From: Helicobacter marmotae
GTDB lineage: Bacteria > Campylobacterota > Campylobacteria > Campylobacterales > Helicobacteraceae
Direction of reading: 5' to 3'
DNA length: 64,000 bases
Assembly: GCF_003364255.1 (NCBI RefSeq)
Contig: NZ_NXLR01000008.1
Location: forward strand, 1 to 64,000
The translations under genes were made by a program, and so were the position numbers. Below, one piece after another: positions 27,086-36,443 of this stretch (its first letter is position 1; every line of letters starts with the position of its first letter). Below the pieces are notes generated by a model. It was not told the origin of the DNA, made no database searches, and saw nothing but the letters and a program-made list of their open reading frames with translations.

Positions 27086-28459
27086 ATGAAAAAACAATTA
27101 ATGTTGCTTGCTTTAAGTGTGCTTACTTTAAGCGCACAAGATGAGCTAAAAAGCTGGTTTGAGGGACTAGAATTTAAGGGGTTTGCGTTTGCAAGATATT
27201 CTGGCGTAAATGGGGCAGAGGGCTATGGGGATAGATGGCAGTATCGCTTTAAGCTTGATGCAAAAAGTGAGGAAATTAATGGTTGGAATTTGACTGCAGG
27301 GGTATATCTTAATCAAGGCTCCAGTGTGCCCAAACTTGGCTCTTCAACACATGGAGATGTGCAAGGGGATCAGGCTTTGTCTTTACATAATGGGAATTTT
27401 CCGGATAGATTTTCTATAGCCCAACTCTATGGAAGCAAGAAGTTTAATAGCGATAATGTTAAATTTGCTTTTGACGCGGGGAGAATGAATATCATCTCTA
27501 CCTTTACTGATAAGAGTACAGATGTGGGTTTGGGGGCTCGCGGAAGCCTTAAGTTTAAGCCTTTAGAGTTGAGTGTTGCATTTTATGATAGCTGGGCTAC
27601 AAATAACTTTGGCTATGCTTTCAATGCTATGAGCACAAAACCCATTACTGATAGTGCATGGGGGCTTGGGAATAATCTTACTATGCTTAGCCTAGCCACT
27701 CCAAAAGATAACAAAATTGCAGATATGCTAAGCTTTAAGGCGAGTGTGGCAAATGTTATAGGGCTTTTTGACTATCTTGGCTTTGTTGAGCTTAAGGCAG
27801 ATATAGGTAAGTATTATGTTTTGGCTCAAGTAGCAGCAGCGGGGGTCAATTCTACGCCTTTTTATCAACTAAGCAAAGTTAATACGCTTCCATATGGAAA
27901 TATTGCAACTTGGAGTAATACCAATACTTTCCCAACATACAATGGGCTTACTAATACTGATTTTGCAAAAAATCGAGGGATATATAATATCCAACTAGGT
28001 GCGAAGTTTGGGAGTTTGGGAGCAAAGCTAGGGTTTTTAGGGAGCTTTGGTGATGGCTATGGTGTGCTTCTTACTTCTACAGGGGGCATAAGCACTGCTG
28101 GTAAAATATGGAGTAATAATATCAATTCTTCAAGCGAGGGCTTTGGCATATTGGGTTCAGGCGGTAGAGATGGCACAAGTATTATCGTAGGCTATGGGGC
28201 TATAGATTTTAAGCTCACTGCGCCGCTTAAAATAGGGCTTGATATAAGCTACATTAGTGGAGATAATAACTATGCTTATGTGAATGTATCAAGGGCTCCA
28301 AATATGAAAGAAAATGCAAAGGGGATTGATTTTTTTGAAGTCGCTCCTTCACTTACCTACGCGTTAAGTGAGAAACTTAAATTTAATCTCTTCTATGCTC
28401 AATGGCTTGGTGATGTAACCTTTGGTAAGACAAGGGCAGAAATTCGCTTTGATTTTTAA
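27086..28459 (+). CDS. Outer-membrane porin, MOMP/Hof-like
   Basis: 457 residues with a signal peptide (MKKQLMLLALSVLTLSA) and alternating amphipathic strands to the end. The last residue is the Phe typical of barrel proteins (KTRAEIRFDF). The N-terminal GFAFARYSGVNGAEGYGDRWQYRFKL pattern is like epsilonproteobacterial major outer-membrane porins. An excellent ribosome site (AGGAGGG) suggests high expression. Probably a general diffusion porin, but the subfamily (Campylobacter MOMP against OprD-like) cannot be settled by eye. Monocistronic: a bidirectional terminator follows. Confidence 0.8.
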   Translation: MKKQLMLLALSVLTLSAQDELKSWFEGLEFKGFAFARYSGVNGAEGYGDRWQYRFKLDAKSEEINGWNLTAGVYLNQGSSVPKLGSSTHGDVQGDQALSLHNGNFPDRFSIAQLYGSKKFNSDNVKFAFDAGRMNIISTFTDKSTDVGLGARGSLKFKPLELSVAFYDSWATNNFGYAFNAMSTKPITDSAWGLGNNLTMLSLATPKDNKIADMLSFKASVANVIGLFDYLGFVELKADIGKYYVLAQVAAAGVNSTPFYQLSKVNTLPYGNIATWSNTNTFPTYNGLTNTDFAKNRGIYNIQLGAKFGSLGAKLGFLGSFGDGYGVLLTSTGGISTAGKIWSNNINSSSEGFGILGSGGRDGTSIIVGYGAIDFKLTAPLKIGLDISYISGDNNYAYVNVSRAPNMKENAKGIDFFEVAPSLTYALSEKLKFNLFYAQWLGDVTFGKTRAEIRFDF

Positions 28460-28478
28460 GTGTATTAAAGATTCTAAA

Positions 28479-28515
28479 AATAAGGCTTCACACTTTTAGA
28501 GGTGTGTGCTTTATT
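28479..28515. terminator. Bidirectional terminator between porin and cheB
   Basis: AATAAGGC..CACAC and GTGTG..GCTTTATT form an imperfect stem around TTTTAGAG. A-rich sequence on the left and T-rich on the right would end transcription from both converging genes. Confidence 0.6.
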
Positions 28516-28553
28516 ATCCTAATATTTCTATTGTATTACTTTTAATCGCCTTT

Positions 28554-29258
28554 TTATTTCTTGCTCGCTTCTTCTGACCCCTTGCAGGGGTGGGTGGGAG
28601 AGAGTATTTGCTTTAGTGGATTGTTGGCGTATTCAATAATACGTTGAATGATACCATCAAGATTTAAGACCTCACTTACTGCTCCCATTTCAATGGCTTT
28701 TTTAGGCATACCAAATACTACACAATCACTCTCACTTTCTGCTAATGTTTGTGCGCCATTGGTATATAGTTCTTTCAACCCTATACAGCCATCATCTCCC
28801 ATACCTGTGAGGATAATGCCAAGTGCTGATGCCCCTGCGGCATTGTTAGCACTGCGGAAGAGAATATCGACACTTGGCTTATGGCGAGAGATACGTTTTT
28901 CCTCATTAAGGGGATAGGCATAATATGAATCAAGGGCAAAATCAATTGCCATATGCTTATCACCCTCTGCGATATAGACATGATTAGCTTTGAGTGGGAC
29001 TTTGGAAGTGACTTCACAGATATTAAGCTCTGAAATAGTGTTAAGCCGTTTCACAAAAGATGAGCCAAAGCTTTGAGGGATATGCTGCACCACTGCTATG
29101 GGAGGGAATTGCCCTTTAAGGGCGGAGAATATATATGAGAGGGCATTAACCCCACCAGTAGAAGCACCAATAACTATTAGTTTGCTACGAATAACTTTAC
29201 AAGGATTGCTCTTTAGGGCTACATCGGGATGATATTTTATACTTTCTGTTTTTAACAT
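28554..29258 (-). CDS. cheB: CheB-type methylesterase lacking a receiver domain
   Basis: 234 residues comprising only the catalytic domain. Ser is in VIGASTGGV (about residue 33), His in VVQHIPQSF and Asp in TGMGDDGCIG, the triad that removes methyl groups from chemoreceptor glutamates. There is no N-terminal response-regulator domain, so phosphorylation by CheA cannot control it in the usual way; Campylobacter CheB is likewise truncated. H. pylori lacks cheB and cheR, so the pair supports an enterohepatic species. The start overlaps the downstream side of cheR closely, with AAAGG in the cheR 3' end. Confidence 0.92.
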   Translation of the reverse strand: MLKTESIKYHPDVALKSNPCKVIRSKLIVIGASTGGVNALSYIFSALKGQFPPIAVVQHIPQSFGSSFVKRLNTISELNICEVTSKVPLKANHVYIAEGDKHMAIDFALDSYYAYPLNEEKRISRHKPSVDILFRSANNAAGASALGIILTGMGDDGCIGLKELYTNGAQTLAESESDCVVFGMPKKAIEMGAVSEVLNLDGIIQRIIEYANNPLKQILSPTHPCKGSEEASKK

Positions 29259-29261
29259 TAT

Positions 29262-30101
29262 TTATACCTTTAATTTTATATAAGTTTTATTACCAAGTTT
29301 GTCAAATTTTGCAGCCATATCATAGAGGATTTCAGAATGCCCTAGATAAAATGTCCCATTAATTTTTAGCGTGTCAATAAGCTTTGATAGAATTTGCTGC
29401 TGGTCTTCTGGCTTAAAATAAATAAGGACATTTCGACAAAAGATGATATCAAATTCCTCGCGTCTAAAAGGATAGTGCTTATCAAAGAGATTGAGTTGTT
29501 TAAAGGTAACCATTGATTTTACTTCATCTTTGATTTTGAGTTGGTGTATAGAAGAGTGCGTTTGGTTACCTCCAATCTCTTCAAAATATTCATCAATATT
29601 ACACCAATGCGGGAATTTCTCATATCTAAAATCAATTTTATATACACCCCCTTTTGCTTCAGTTAAGGCATCAGTATCAATATCAGTGGCGATAATGCTC
29701 ACAGGTATATGGCTATTGCAGAGCTTTTTCATATAGAGCACACTCATAGCGATAGAATATGGCTCTTGCCCCGTAGAGCTTGCAGCACAATAAATTTTTA
29801 TGGGTTTATCGAGTTTAAAAAGTGCGGGGAGCGAGCGGTTAATCATATCTTCAAAATGAAAAACTTCACGGAAAAAGTTTGTTTTATTGGTGGTAAAGGC
29901 ATTAATAAAATGCTGTTTTGTTTTCGTGTTATTATCAATACTATAAAGCAACTTGTCCATATCCTGTATGTGCATCTCATCCATAAGATAGCAGATTCTA
30001 TTCTGCACCATTTGGAGCTTAGATTCATCAAGGTATATGCCACAATATTTATAGAGCTTTTCTTTAATGGTGATGAATTGCTTGTTGTCTAATGTAATCA
30101 C
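29262..30101 (-). CDS. cheR: CheR chemoreceptor methyltransferase
   Basis: 279 residues: an N-terminal helical CheR_N part and a Rossmann domain. The SAM-binding segment is IYCAASSTGQEPYSIAM and the conserved FCRNVLIYF lies later. It methylates receptor glutamates for adaptation of chemotaxis. Start codon GTG at 30101. It sits between htrA (upstream, 10 bases) and cheB (3 bases), with no other chemotaxis gene nearby. The adaptation pair is thus separated from the core che genes and may be read from an htrA or own promoter. Confidence 0.94.
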   Translation of the reverse strand: MITLDNKQFITIKEKLYKYCGIYLDESKLQMVQNRICYLMDEMHIQDMDKLLYSIDNNTKTKQHFINAFTTNKTNFFREVFHFEDMINRSLPALFKLDKPIKIYCAASSTGQEPYSIAMSVLYMKKLCNSHIPVSIIATDIDTDALTEAKGGVYKIDFRYEKFPHWCNIDEYFEEIGGNQTHSSIHQLKIKDEVKSMVTFKQLNLFDKHYPFRREEFDIIFCRNVLIYFKPEDQQQILSKLIDTLKINGTFYLGHSEILYDMAAKFDKLGNKTYIKLKV

Positions 30102-30110
30102 TGAGTTTTC

Positions 30111-31541
30111 TTATTTAATCAGTATGGTTTTTGTGCCATTACCACTATAGATGAGAATTCTTTTATTTTTATCTTTTAAGCGTGCAAAAGCATTGTTTAA
30201 ATCTGCTGGTTTTTTAATGGCGATATTTTCTACTTGCGCGATAATATCCCCCACTTCAAAGCCTGCATTTTTTGCCTTAGAGTTAGGCTCTACCTTTGAG
30301 ACTACAACGCCATCAATATTACTTGGGATTCTATAACGTTGTCTAAGCACTGGGGTAAGCTCCTCTACGCTTAAACCCTCTAGCATGGAGCTATTGGGGG
30401 TATTTGAGCTATTTTGGGTATCATGCGTTTTAGAATCTTTGAGCTCTGCAAGCGTGATTTGTGCTACCCTCTCTTGTTTATCGCGGATAAATTTGACTAC
30501 AACCTTATCATTAGGAGAGAGCATACCGATGAGGTTTTTTAGCTCTGCGGCACTGGATATTTTTTTACCATTGACATGTGTGATAAGGTCCCACACCATA
30601 AGCCCTGATTTTGCAGCGGGAGATTGAGGCTCAAGGCTAATGATTACAGCACCATTTTTATCCCCATAGCTTTCTTTGAGATCTTCACTTACATCTTGAA
30701 TCCCCACTCCTAAAAAGCCTCTTTTTATACTGCCTTTTTCAATGAGCTCTTTGGCGATTTTTTTAGTCATATCTGATGGTATGGCAAAGCCTATGCCGTG
30801 ATTCCCCCCTGTACGTGAGAGAATGGCAGTATTAATCCCAATAAGCGCCCCACGAGAATCCACCAAAGCCCCTCCAGAATTGCCCGGATTAATTGAGGCG
30901 TCAGTTTGGATAAAGTTTTCATAATCATTAATACCAATGCCGCTTTTATTGAGCGCAGATACAATCCCTTGCGTGATACTCTCCCCCACGCCAAAGGGAT
31001 TACCTATCGCAAAAACTACATCGCCAATAAGCACTTGAGAGCTATCTGCAAAGCTAATAGGAGAGAGGTTGTTTGCCTCAATTTTAATCACAGCCAAATC
31101 GCTGCGAGCATCTGTGCCAATAACCTTGGCGGTATATTCTTTAGAGCTATCTGAGAGTGAAACAAGCACTTTATCCGCCTCATCAATGACATGGTTATTG
31201 GTAATAATATATCCATCACTTGAGATAATCACCCCACTCCCTAAGCTTCTTTCTATACGTTCTTTGGGAATTTGCCCATAAATATCGCCAAAAAATTGCT
31301 GAAAAAACGGGTCATTAAACATCGGGTGATTAGGAAGTTGGTTACTTACATTTTTTTGCGTGGAGATATTCACAACAGCCTTTTTGGCTTGCTCTATGGA
31401 GGAGTTAAAGGAGTAGAGTGTGTCATTACTTCCTTGAGGGGTAATGCGCTTTTGGACTTTAGGTGCTTCTATAAAGTCAATGGATAAGGCATGAGATAGG
31501 AAGATAAGAGACAAACATAAATATAAGTGCGCGTATTTCAT
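30111..31541 (-). CDS. htrA: Periplasmic serine protease HtrA/DegP
   Basis: 476 residues with signal peptide MKYAHLYLCLSLIFLSHALS. The trypsin-like domain has His in TNNHVIDEAD, Asp in DARSDLAVIKI and Ser in NPGNSGGALVD. Two PDZ domains follow (about residues 265-350 and 380-470). It degrades or refolds misfolded envelope proteins; in H. pylori and Campylobacter the secreted form also cleaves E-cadherin. It starts at ATG 31541, with AAGGAG five bases upstream, 70 bases after the ftsK stop. Confidence 0.96.
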   Translation of the reverse strand: MKYAHLYLCLSLIFLSHALSIDFIEAPKVQKRITPQGSNDTLYSFNSSIEQAKKAVVNISTQKNVSNQLPNHPMFNDPFFQQFFGDIYGQIPKERIERSLGSGVIISSDGYIITNNHVIDEADKVLVSLSDSSKEYTAKVIGTDARSDLAVIKIEANNLSPISFADSSQVLIGDVVFAIGNPFGVGESITQGIVSALNKSGIGINDYENFIQTDASINPGNSGGALVDSRGALIGINTAILSRTGGNHGIGFAIPSDMTKKIAKELIEKGSIKRGFLGVGIQDVSEDLKESYGDKNGAVIISLEPQSPAAKSGLMVWDLITHVNGKKISSAAELKNLIGMLSPNDKVVVKFIRDKQERVAQITLAELKDSKTHDTQNSSNTPNSSMLEGLSVEELTPVLRQRYRIPSNIDGVVVSKVEPNSKAKNAGFEVGDIIAQVENIAIKKPADLNNAFARLKDKNKRILIYSGNGTKTILIK

Positions 31542-31611
31542 ACATACTCCTTGTGTCTTTGATATGTGGATTGTATAAACTTAAGATAAATACTTCTTAA
31601 GCCCTAGCCCT

Positions 31612-34600
31612 TTATTGCCCGATGATTTCACGCGTGCCTTTGCTGCTATCGGGTTTTGATAAGAATCCTTCTTTTTCAAGTTGTTCAATGATATTTGAAG
31701 CTTTATTAAAGCCAATGGAGAGCCTTCTTTGCAAATAGCTTGCTGAAGTTTTTCTATCTTGCAAGATGATATTTTTTGCCTCCGTAATGAGATCACTTCC
31801 ATTATTGCTATCCCTCTCATAAGGGAAGTTTGGCTCATTTCTCTCTTCAAGCATAAAGTTTTTGTCATATTCTACTTCTTGTTGAGCCCTTAAAAAATCA
31901 GTGATTTTTTCAATTTCTTCTTCTGTGTTCCAAGGGGCGTGGAGCCGTATGATTCGACTATCTGAGAGTTTAAAAAGCATATCGCCTCTGCCAAGTAAAG
32001 ATTCTGCACCAAAGCCATCAAGAATCACCTTAGAATCTATCTTGCTCCCTACTTTATAGCTAATGCGTGAGGGGAGGTTTGCTTTGATTAAGCCTGTGAG
32101 CACATCTACGCTTGGGCGCTGTGTGGCTACAATGATATGAATCCCCGAAGCACGACCCTTTTGGGCTATGCGCGCTAGGGCAAACTCTACTTCCTTGCCG
32201 CCTGTCATCATTAAATCTGCTAATTCATCAATGATAATCACCAGGTAAGGGAGCTTCTTGCCTCCCTCATCAAGCATTTTGCGGTTGTAAGTATCAATGT
32301 CCCTAGCAAAGGCTTCGCTCATTAATTCAAGCCGTTTTTCCATTTCTGCCACTGCGCTATTAAGGGCTATGATAGCCTTTTTAGGCTCGCTAATAATGGG
32401 CGTGATAAGATGAGGGATAGAGGCATAAATGCTAAACTCTACCTTTTTTGGGTCAATCATTAGAAGCTTAAGATTATCAGGCGTGTTTTTATAAAGCAGG
32501 GAGAGTATCATTGCATTTAGCCCCACACTTTTCCCACTCCCTGTAGTCCCGGCAATAAGTAAATGCGGAGCCTTTTTTAAGTCTGTGATAAAAGGATTGC
32601 CAATAATATCCTTACCCAGTGCGAGTGTGAGCGGTGAAGCAGAAGTTTTAAAAAGGGCAGATTCTAAGATTTCGCGTAGATAAATGGTTTGTGTGGTGTT
32701 ATTTGGTATTTCAATACCTACGACATCTTTACCCGGTATTGGGGCTTGAATGCGGATAGCAGGCACACTTAGGGCTAGCTTAATATCATCTTCTAAGGCA
32801 AGAATCTTGCTTACTCTTATATTGGGAGCGGGGCGGAACTCAAAGGTGGTTACAATAGGACCAGAATAAGTGCGGACTATATCTCCCTCCACGCGGAACA
32901 TTTTAAGCTTGGTAAGTAGCTCTTCTATCTTGCGGTCAATCTCAACCTCATCAATTTCTCCCTCTTTATGTTCTGGTTGATTAAGAAAGCTTGTGAGAGG
33001 GAGTTTAAAGTGTTTGGGCTTATCGATTTTACCATATTCAAGTTCATTAAGGAGCTCTTTATTTTCATCAAGTTCAGTGATATTTAAATGGTTATGACTT
33101 GGCACTTTAGGGGTTTGTGCGGGGATTTCTTGCACGATAGAATCTAGCCATTGTGTGGAAGTTTGGGGTGTAGGATTCTTGAGATTTTGTTGCAATGGGG
33201 CTTCTTGGCGTGAGTTTTCTTGTGCTGCAATGGGGCTTTGAGGTATGGCTTGTGGTGAGCTTTGTGTATTTTCTTGCATATTTTGTGAAGGCTGCTCTAT
33301 TTTGGGTGCTGGTGTTTGAATGGGCGTTTGTGTATTTTGCGCTTGAGATATTTCATTTAAAGGAGCGTTCAAAGAAGCGCTATTTTCTACGCGATTGTCT
33401 ATTAAGTTGTCATGTTTGGGAGGTTGATTATCTTCACTTTGTGCTTGGGTATCTACTTGTTGATTTATTTCATTATTTTGGTGATTCTCTTGGTGTTGTT
33501 GCGTATTGATTTGCTCTGGTGTTTGCTCATTAGGTGTATGGGGAGGTGTTTGTTTAGAATCTTCTGCTGCATTTGGTGCAAGTGAGGTGGCTATAGATTG
33601 GAGTGTATGCGATTGTGAAGCTTGTGTGTTTTCATTTTGGACTTGTGTTTGGATGGGCTTAAGAAATACATCAGGATTAAGCGGACGTGGCGGTGGCGTG
33701 GGGATTGTATGAACAGTATTTGCTTGCTCTAAAGATTGTTCTAGGGAGGCTTGTGTATCTTCTTTAATGCTATTTTTGCTTGTGTGAGATAATGTTGGTT
33801 GTGAGAGGTTGATAACAGGCTGAGTAAGGGCAATATGGCTTTTGAGATTTTTTAGCATATCTTGGTGGGCTGCAAGCTGGGTTTCAAAAAAGTCTTTTAG
33901 CTTTACTTCTTCTCCTGTAGCATTAATTAGCTCTAAATGCAGTGTTGGCTCAGATGTTTGAGACTTTGCAGGAATGGGCTGTTCTTTTTGTGAATGTTCA
34001 TTATGAGGGGCGGCAGCATGGGTATGATGGTAAGATTGATGAGATTCATCAAAACTCTTCTCCACCACCACATCTTTAAAGTTATAACTTGCTTGCTTTG
34101 TTTCTTCTTGCAGGGCATTTTGTAAATCAATAATGCGTTGTTTTCTATTAAAAAGCCTTTGTAGTAATGGCGTAAGATATGCTTTGAGATGAATGCAAAA
34201 TGCCTTAGTAGCCTGAAAATAGCGCAGAGATAGGTGTTTAGTTATATCAAGTATAACTAGGGTTTTGTGTTTTGTCTGTTTGAGGAGGAGGTCTATATTG
34301 CGTTGCGTGCAAATAAGCCATGAGAAGAGAAAGAAAAATATATCAAGTACCCATACGCCTAAATAGCCAATATAATCTTTGAGGAAGAACATTAAGCTAT
34401 TGCCAAAAGAACCTTTTTCAAAGATGAGAGATTGCAAGAGCAAGATAGCAATAAACAATAGAGAAAATGATACACCAAGCTCTAAGCGCCTAAAGGTGAG
34501 ATTAGCATTTTTATATAAAGCATAAAGCGGATAAAGCAAAAGAGGCAAATATATATAGGCTACATAGCCAAAAATATCAATATTAGCATGAGCAAACTTC

Positions 34601-34701
34601 ACGCCAAAATCGCCCACAAGACCATTATCCCCAATAATGGTCGCAATGGAGAGAAAAATAACAATGATATTAAGAGCGATATAAAAATATAGTTTTTTAA
34701 T
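31612..34701 (-). CDS. ftsK: DNA translocase FtsK, probable ATT start
   Basis: 1029 residues if started at ATT 34701. Four or so membrane helices (1-140) are followed by a long Gln/Pro/Thr-rich linker (about 200-500) and the motor: Walker A AGTTGSGKSVG near residue 720, Walker B LVIIIDELADLMM, and a C-terminal gamma winged helix (ASYLQRRLSIGFNKASNI). It pumps chromosomal DNA at the septum. The first standard start (GTG 34617) would cut off the first helix, which ends in GDNGLVG, as in H. pylori FtsK. The frame upstream has no ATG, GTG or TTG before its stop, but AAAGGA stands six bases before ATT 34701. That start choice is inference. Confidence 0.9.
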   Translation of the reverse strand: MKKLYFYIALNIIVIFLSIATIIGDNGLVGDFGVKFAHANIDIFGYVAYIYLPLLLYPLYALYKNANLTFRRLELGVSFSLLFIAILLLQSLIFEKGSFGNSLMFFLKDYIGYLGVWVLDIFFFLFSWLICTQRNIDLLLKQTKHKTLVILDITKHLSLRYFQATKAFCIHLKAYLTPLLQRLFNRKQRIIDLQNALQEETKQASYNFKDVVVEKSFDESHQSYHHTHAAAPHNEHSQKEQPIPAKSQTSEPTLHLELINATGEEVKLKDFFETQLAAHQDMLKNLKSHIALTQPVINLSQPTLSHTSKNSIKEDTQASLEQSLEQANTVHTIPTPPPRPLNPDVFLKPIQTQVQNENTQASQSHTLQSIATSLAPNAAEDSKQTPPHTPNEQTPEQINTQQHQENHQNNEINQQVDTQAQSEDNQPPKHDNLIDNRVENSASLNAPLNEISQAQNTQTPIQTPAPKIEQPSQNMQENTQSSPQAIPQSPIAAQENSRQEAPLQQNLKNPTPQTSTQWLDSIVQEIPAQTPKVPSHNHLNITELDENKELLNELEYGKIDKPKHFKLPLTSFLNQPEHKEGEIDEVEIDRKIEELLTKLKMFRVEGDIVRTYSGPIVTTFEFRPAPNIRVSKILALEDDIKLALSVPAIRIQAPIPGKDVVGIEIPNNTTQTIYLREILESALFKTSASPLTLALGKDIIGNPFITDLKKAPHLLIAGTTGSGKSVGLNAMILSLLYKNTPDNLKLLMIDPKKVEFSIYASIPHLITPIISEPKKAIIALNSAVAEMEKRLELMSEAFARDIDTYNRKMLDEGGKKLPYLVIIIDELADLMMTGGKEVEFALARIAQKGRASGIHIIVATQRPSVDVLTGLIKANLPSRISYKVGSKIDSKVILDGFGAESLLGRGDMLFKLSDSRIIRLHAPWNTEEEIEKITDFLRAQQEVEYDKNFMLEERNEPNFPYERDSNNGSDLITEAKNIILQDRKTSASYLQRRLSIGFNKASNIIEQLEKEGFLSKPDSSKGTREIIGQ

Positions 34702-34892
34702 AAGGTATCCTTTATACTTAATAGCCGCTATTTTGTGGCATTAAGTTTATTTAATATGCTTTTTATGAGTGCGTAAAGATTGGCGATACAAAAGCATTAA
34801 TAAATGCAAAAATAAACAGATTCGCCTAAAATAAGAGCGGAGATTATAGCATAAAGATTTTGGGAATCTTATAAATATTTTTTTATTTTGGT

Positions 34893-34898
34893 TACAAT
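34893..34898 (+). promoter_or_regulatory. Putative -10 box for the gene pair at 34964-36443
   Basis: TACAAT after a T/A-rich run (TTTTTTATTTTGGT), about 65 bases before the ATG at 34964. Divergent from ftsK. Assigned by motif and position only. Confidence 0.4.
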
Positions 34899-34963
34899 AA
34901 AAACTTTTTAACAAATTTTAGTAGTTGCTGTGGAGGCGATGAGGCAAGTTAAGGAGTCAAAGA

Positions 34964-35917
34964 GTGCATGGTAAGATTTTAAGGTATTCTAGCCAAACAA
35001 AAAATGGTGTCATTATTAATGCGAACAAAAAGATTTACGAATTGCGTGAAAAACATTGGCATGACCAACGTATGATGCCTATTGCGGGTATGCTTGTGGA
35101 GTTTCGGCTTGATGATGATGGCAATGATAGGGTAACAAGCTGTAAGGCTTCAAAATACCAGAGTTTCCCAGAGGGTGGCTTGATACGAGAGATTGATTTT
35201 TGGCGCACAAATACAGATGATGAGCTTAAAAGCAAAGAAATAGACGCAAAAGCTGCGATTGCAAAGCAGATTTTCACAGAGACAAATTACCTTAAGCTTA
35301 ATAGCATACAAATAAGCACACCTATCCCTGAAACGATTAAAAGCTATTTTCAAGATGAATTTAATGCCCTTAATTCTCTTAGCGGTATGGAAGATGGGAA
35401 TGAAGACCCACAAAAAAAGATTAGTTATATTGTGATTAAGCCTTATTTGCAAAAGGCGATTGATTATCTTATCTTTAATGATAGGCATATTACGATTGAT
35501 AATTTTACCGATGACTTGGCGGTATTAAAGAAGCTTGAATATTCCTATAGGCATTTTCAGGCAAATACAAATCTCACTCCAGATAAAATTTATTCAGAAT
35601 GTTTCCTTGATGCGCAGTACCATTATAAAGGCGTGCTAAGAGCGATTGATACTTTTAATGAAAAGAAGCTCTCTTTGCAAAATAAAATCCGCGTGGGCTC
35701 TATGGAGCTACGTTCTATCCAGTCTAAGATTGATGCCAAAAAGGGCGACCCAAAGCTTTTAGAAGAACGTAAGGTAAAGACAAAGGCTATTATCGCCAAA
35801 GCAGAATCTGATATTAAAATCATTAATGCCACTATTGATAGGCTTAAGGCATTAGCAGATAATTTTAAGAAAGAAAATCTTGTGAAATTTGAAGGCGTGT
35901 TTAAAAAAAATGTATGA
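34964..35917 (+). CDS. Uncharacterised protein: OB/cold-shock-like N-terminus plus coiled coil
   Basis: 317 residues, no signal or membrane segment. Residues 1-65 (GKILRYSSQTKNGVIINANKK..., then MPIAGMLVEFRL) have the length and strand pattern of a cold-shock/OB fold: a turn after GVI and a VEF strand. Residues 220-300 form a Lys/Glu-rich coiled coil. The middle (100-210) is mixed. I do not recognise the full protein. A nucleic-acid-binding role is suggested by the N-terminus only. The following gene overlaps its end by eight bases, so the two are a unit between ftsK and an ABC-F gene. Confidence 0.65.
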   Translation: MHGKILRYSSQTKNGVIINANKKIYELREKHWHDQRMMPIAGMLVEFRLDDDGNDRVTSCKASKYQSFPEGGLIREIDFWRTNTDDELKSKEIDAKAAIAKQIFTETNYLKLNSIQISTPIPETIKSYFQDEFNALNSLSGMEDGNEDPQKKISYIVIKPYLQKAIDYLIFNDRHITIDNFTDDLAVLKKLEYSYRHFQANTNLTPDKIYSECFLDAQYHYKGVLRAIDTFNEKKLSLQNKIRVGSMELRSIQSKIDAKKGDPKLLEERKVKTKAIIAKAESDIKIINATIDRLKALADNFKKENLVKFEGVFKKNV

Positions 35918-36443
35918 GCTTTTAATCAATAAAACAAAAGACGCTATGGATGTATGTGCTACACATATTGATAATAAGCTATGGAAGCTTGGTATGTCTT
36001 CTGTTGCGATTAAAAATGTATTTTTCAAACATAATATCAATAGCCCATTTTGTGCGATGACATTTTTAGGGAATCACACAAAAATGCTTGATAAAGGCAA
36101 ATTGCGTGAAAATGAGTATGCTATATATCAATACTATCATCGCTATATTGCCAAAAACACAAAAGATTTTTTGATTTTTACAGATAATCCAACTTTTGGC
36201 TTGGAGCTTAAGATTAAAATTATGTCAGCAAGCAAGTTTTATAATGTAGTGATTTTCCATAAGGAAATTGAATATTTTAGTGCGGTTAATCGCCAGACTT
36301 TTGAGCTTATCTATATTGATTCAGAATTGCGCTTTAATACGCCCGCTTCAATCATCAAGGCAGGTAAGGAATCAAAACGGAATAAAAATACAAATTTTGC
36401 TATTTTGTCTTTGGCGCAAATTAAGACCTTTGAGTTTAAATGA
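35910..36443 (+). CDS. Uncharacterised protein, translationally coupled to the preceding gene
   Basis: 177 residues from ATG 35910, which overlaps the previous stop; a TTG at 35889 with AAGGC nearby is a possible longer start. Soluble, basic, with no motif I can name. A segment with DFLIFTDNPTFGLELKIKIMSASKFYNVVIFHKEIEYF looks like alternating strands and helices. The last bases overlap the ABC-F start (36440). It is probably produced with its neighbour and may act with it; function unknown. Confidence 0.65.
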   Translation: MYELLINKTKDAMDVCATHIDNKLWKLGMSSVAIKNVFFKHNINSPFCAMTFLGNHTKMLDKGKLRENEYAIYQYYHRYIAKNTKDFLIFTDNPTFGLELKIKIMSASKFYNVVIFHKEIEYFSAVNRQTFELIYIDSELRFNTPASIIKAGKESKRNKNTNFAILSLAQIKTFEFK

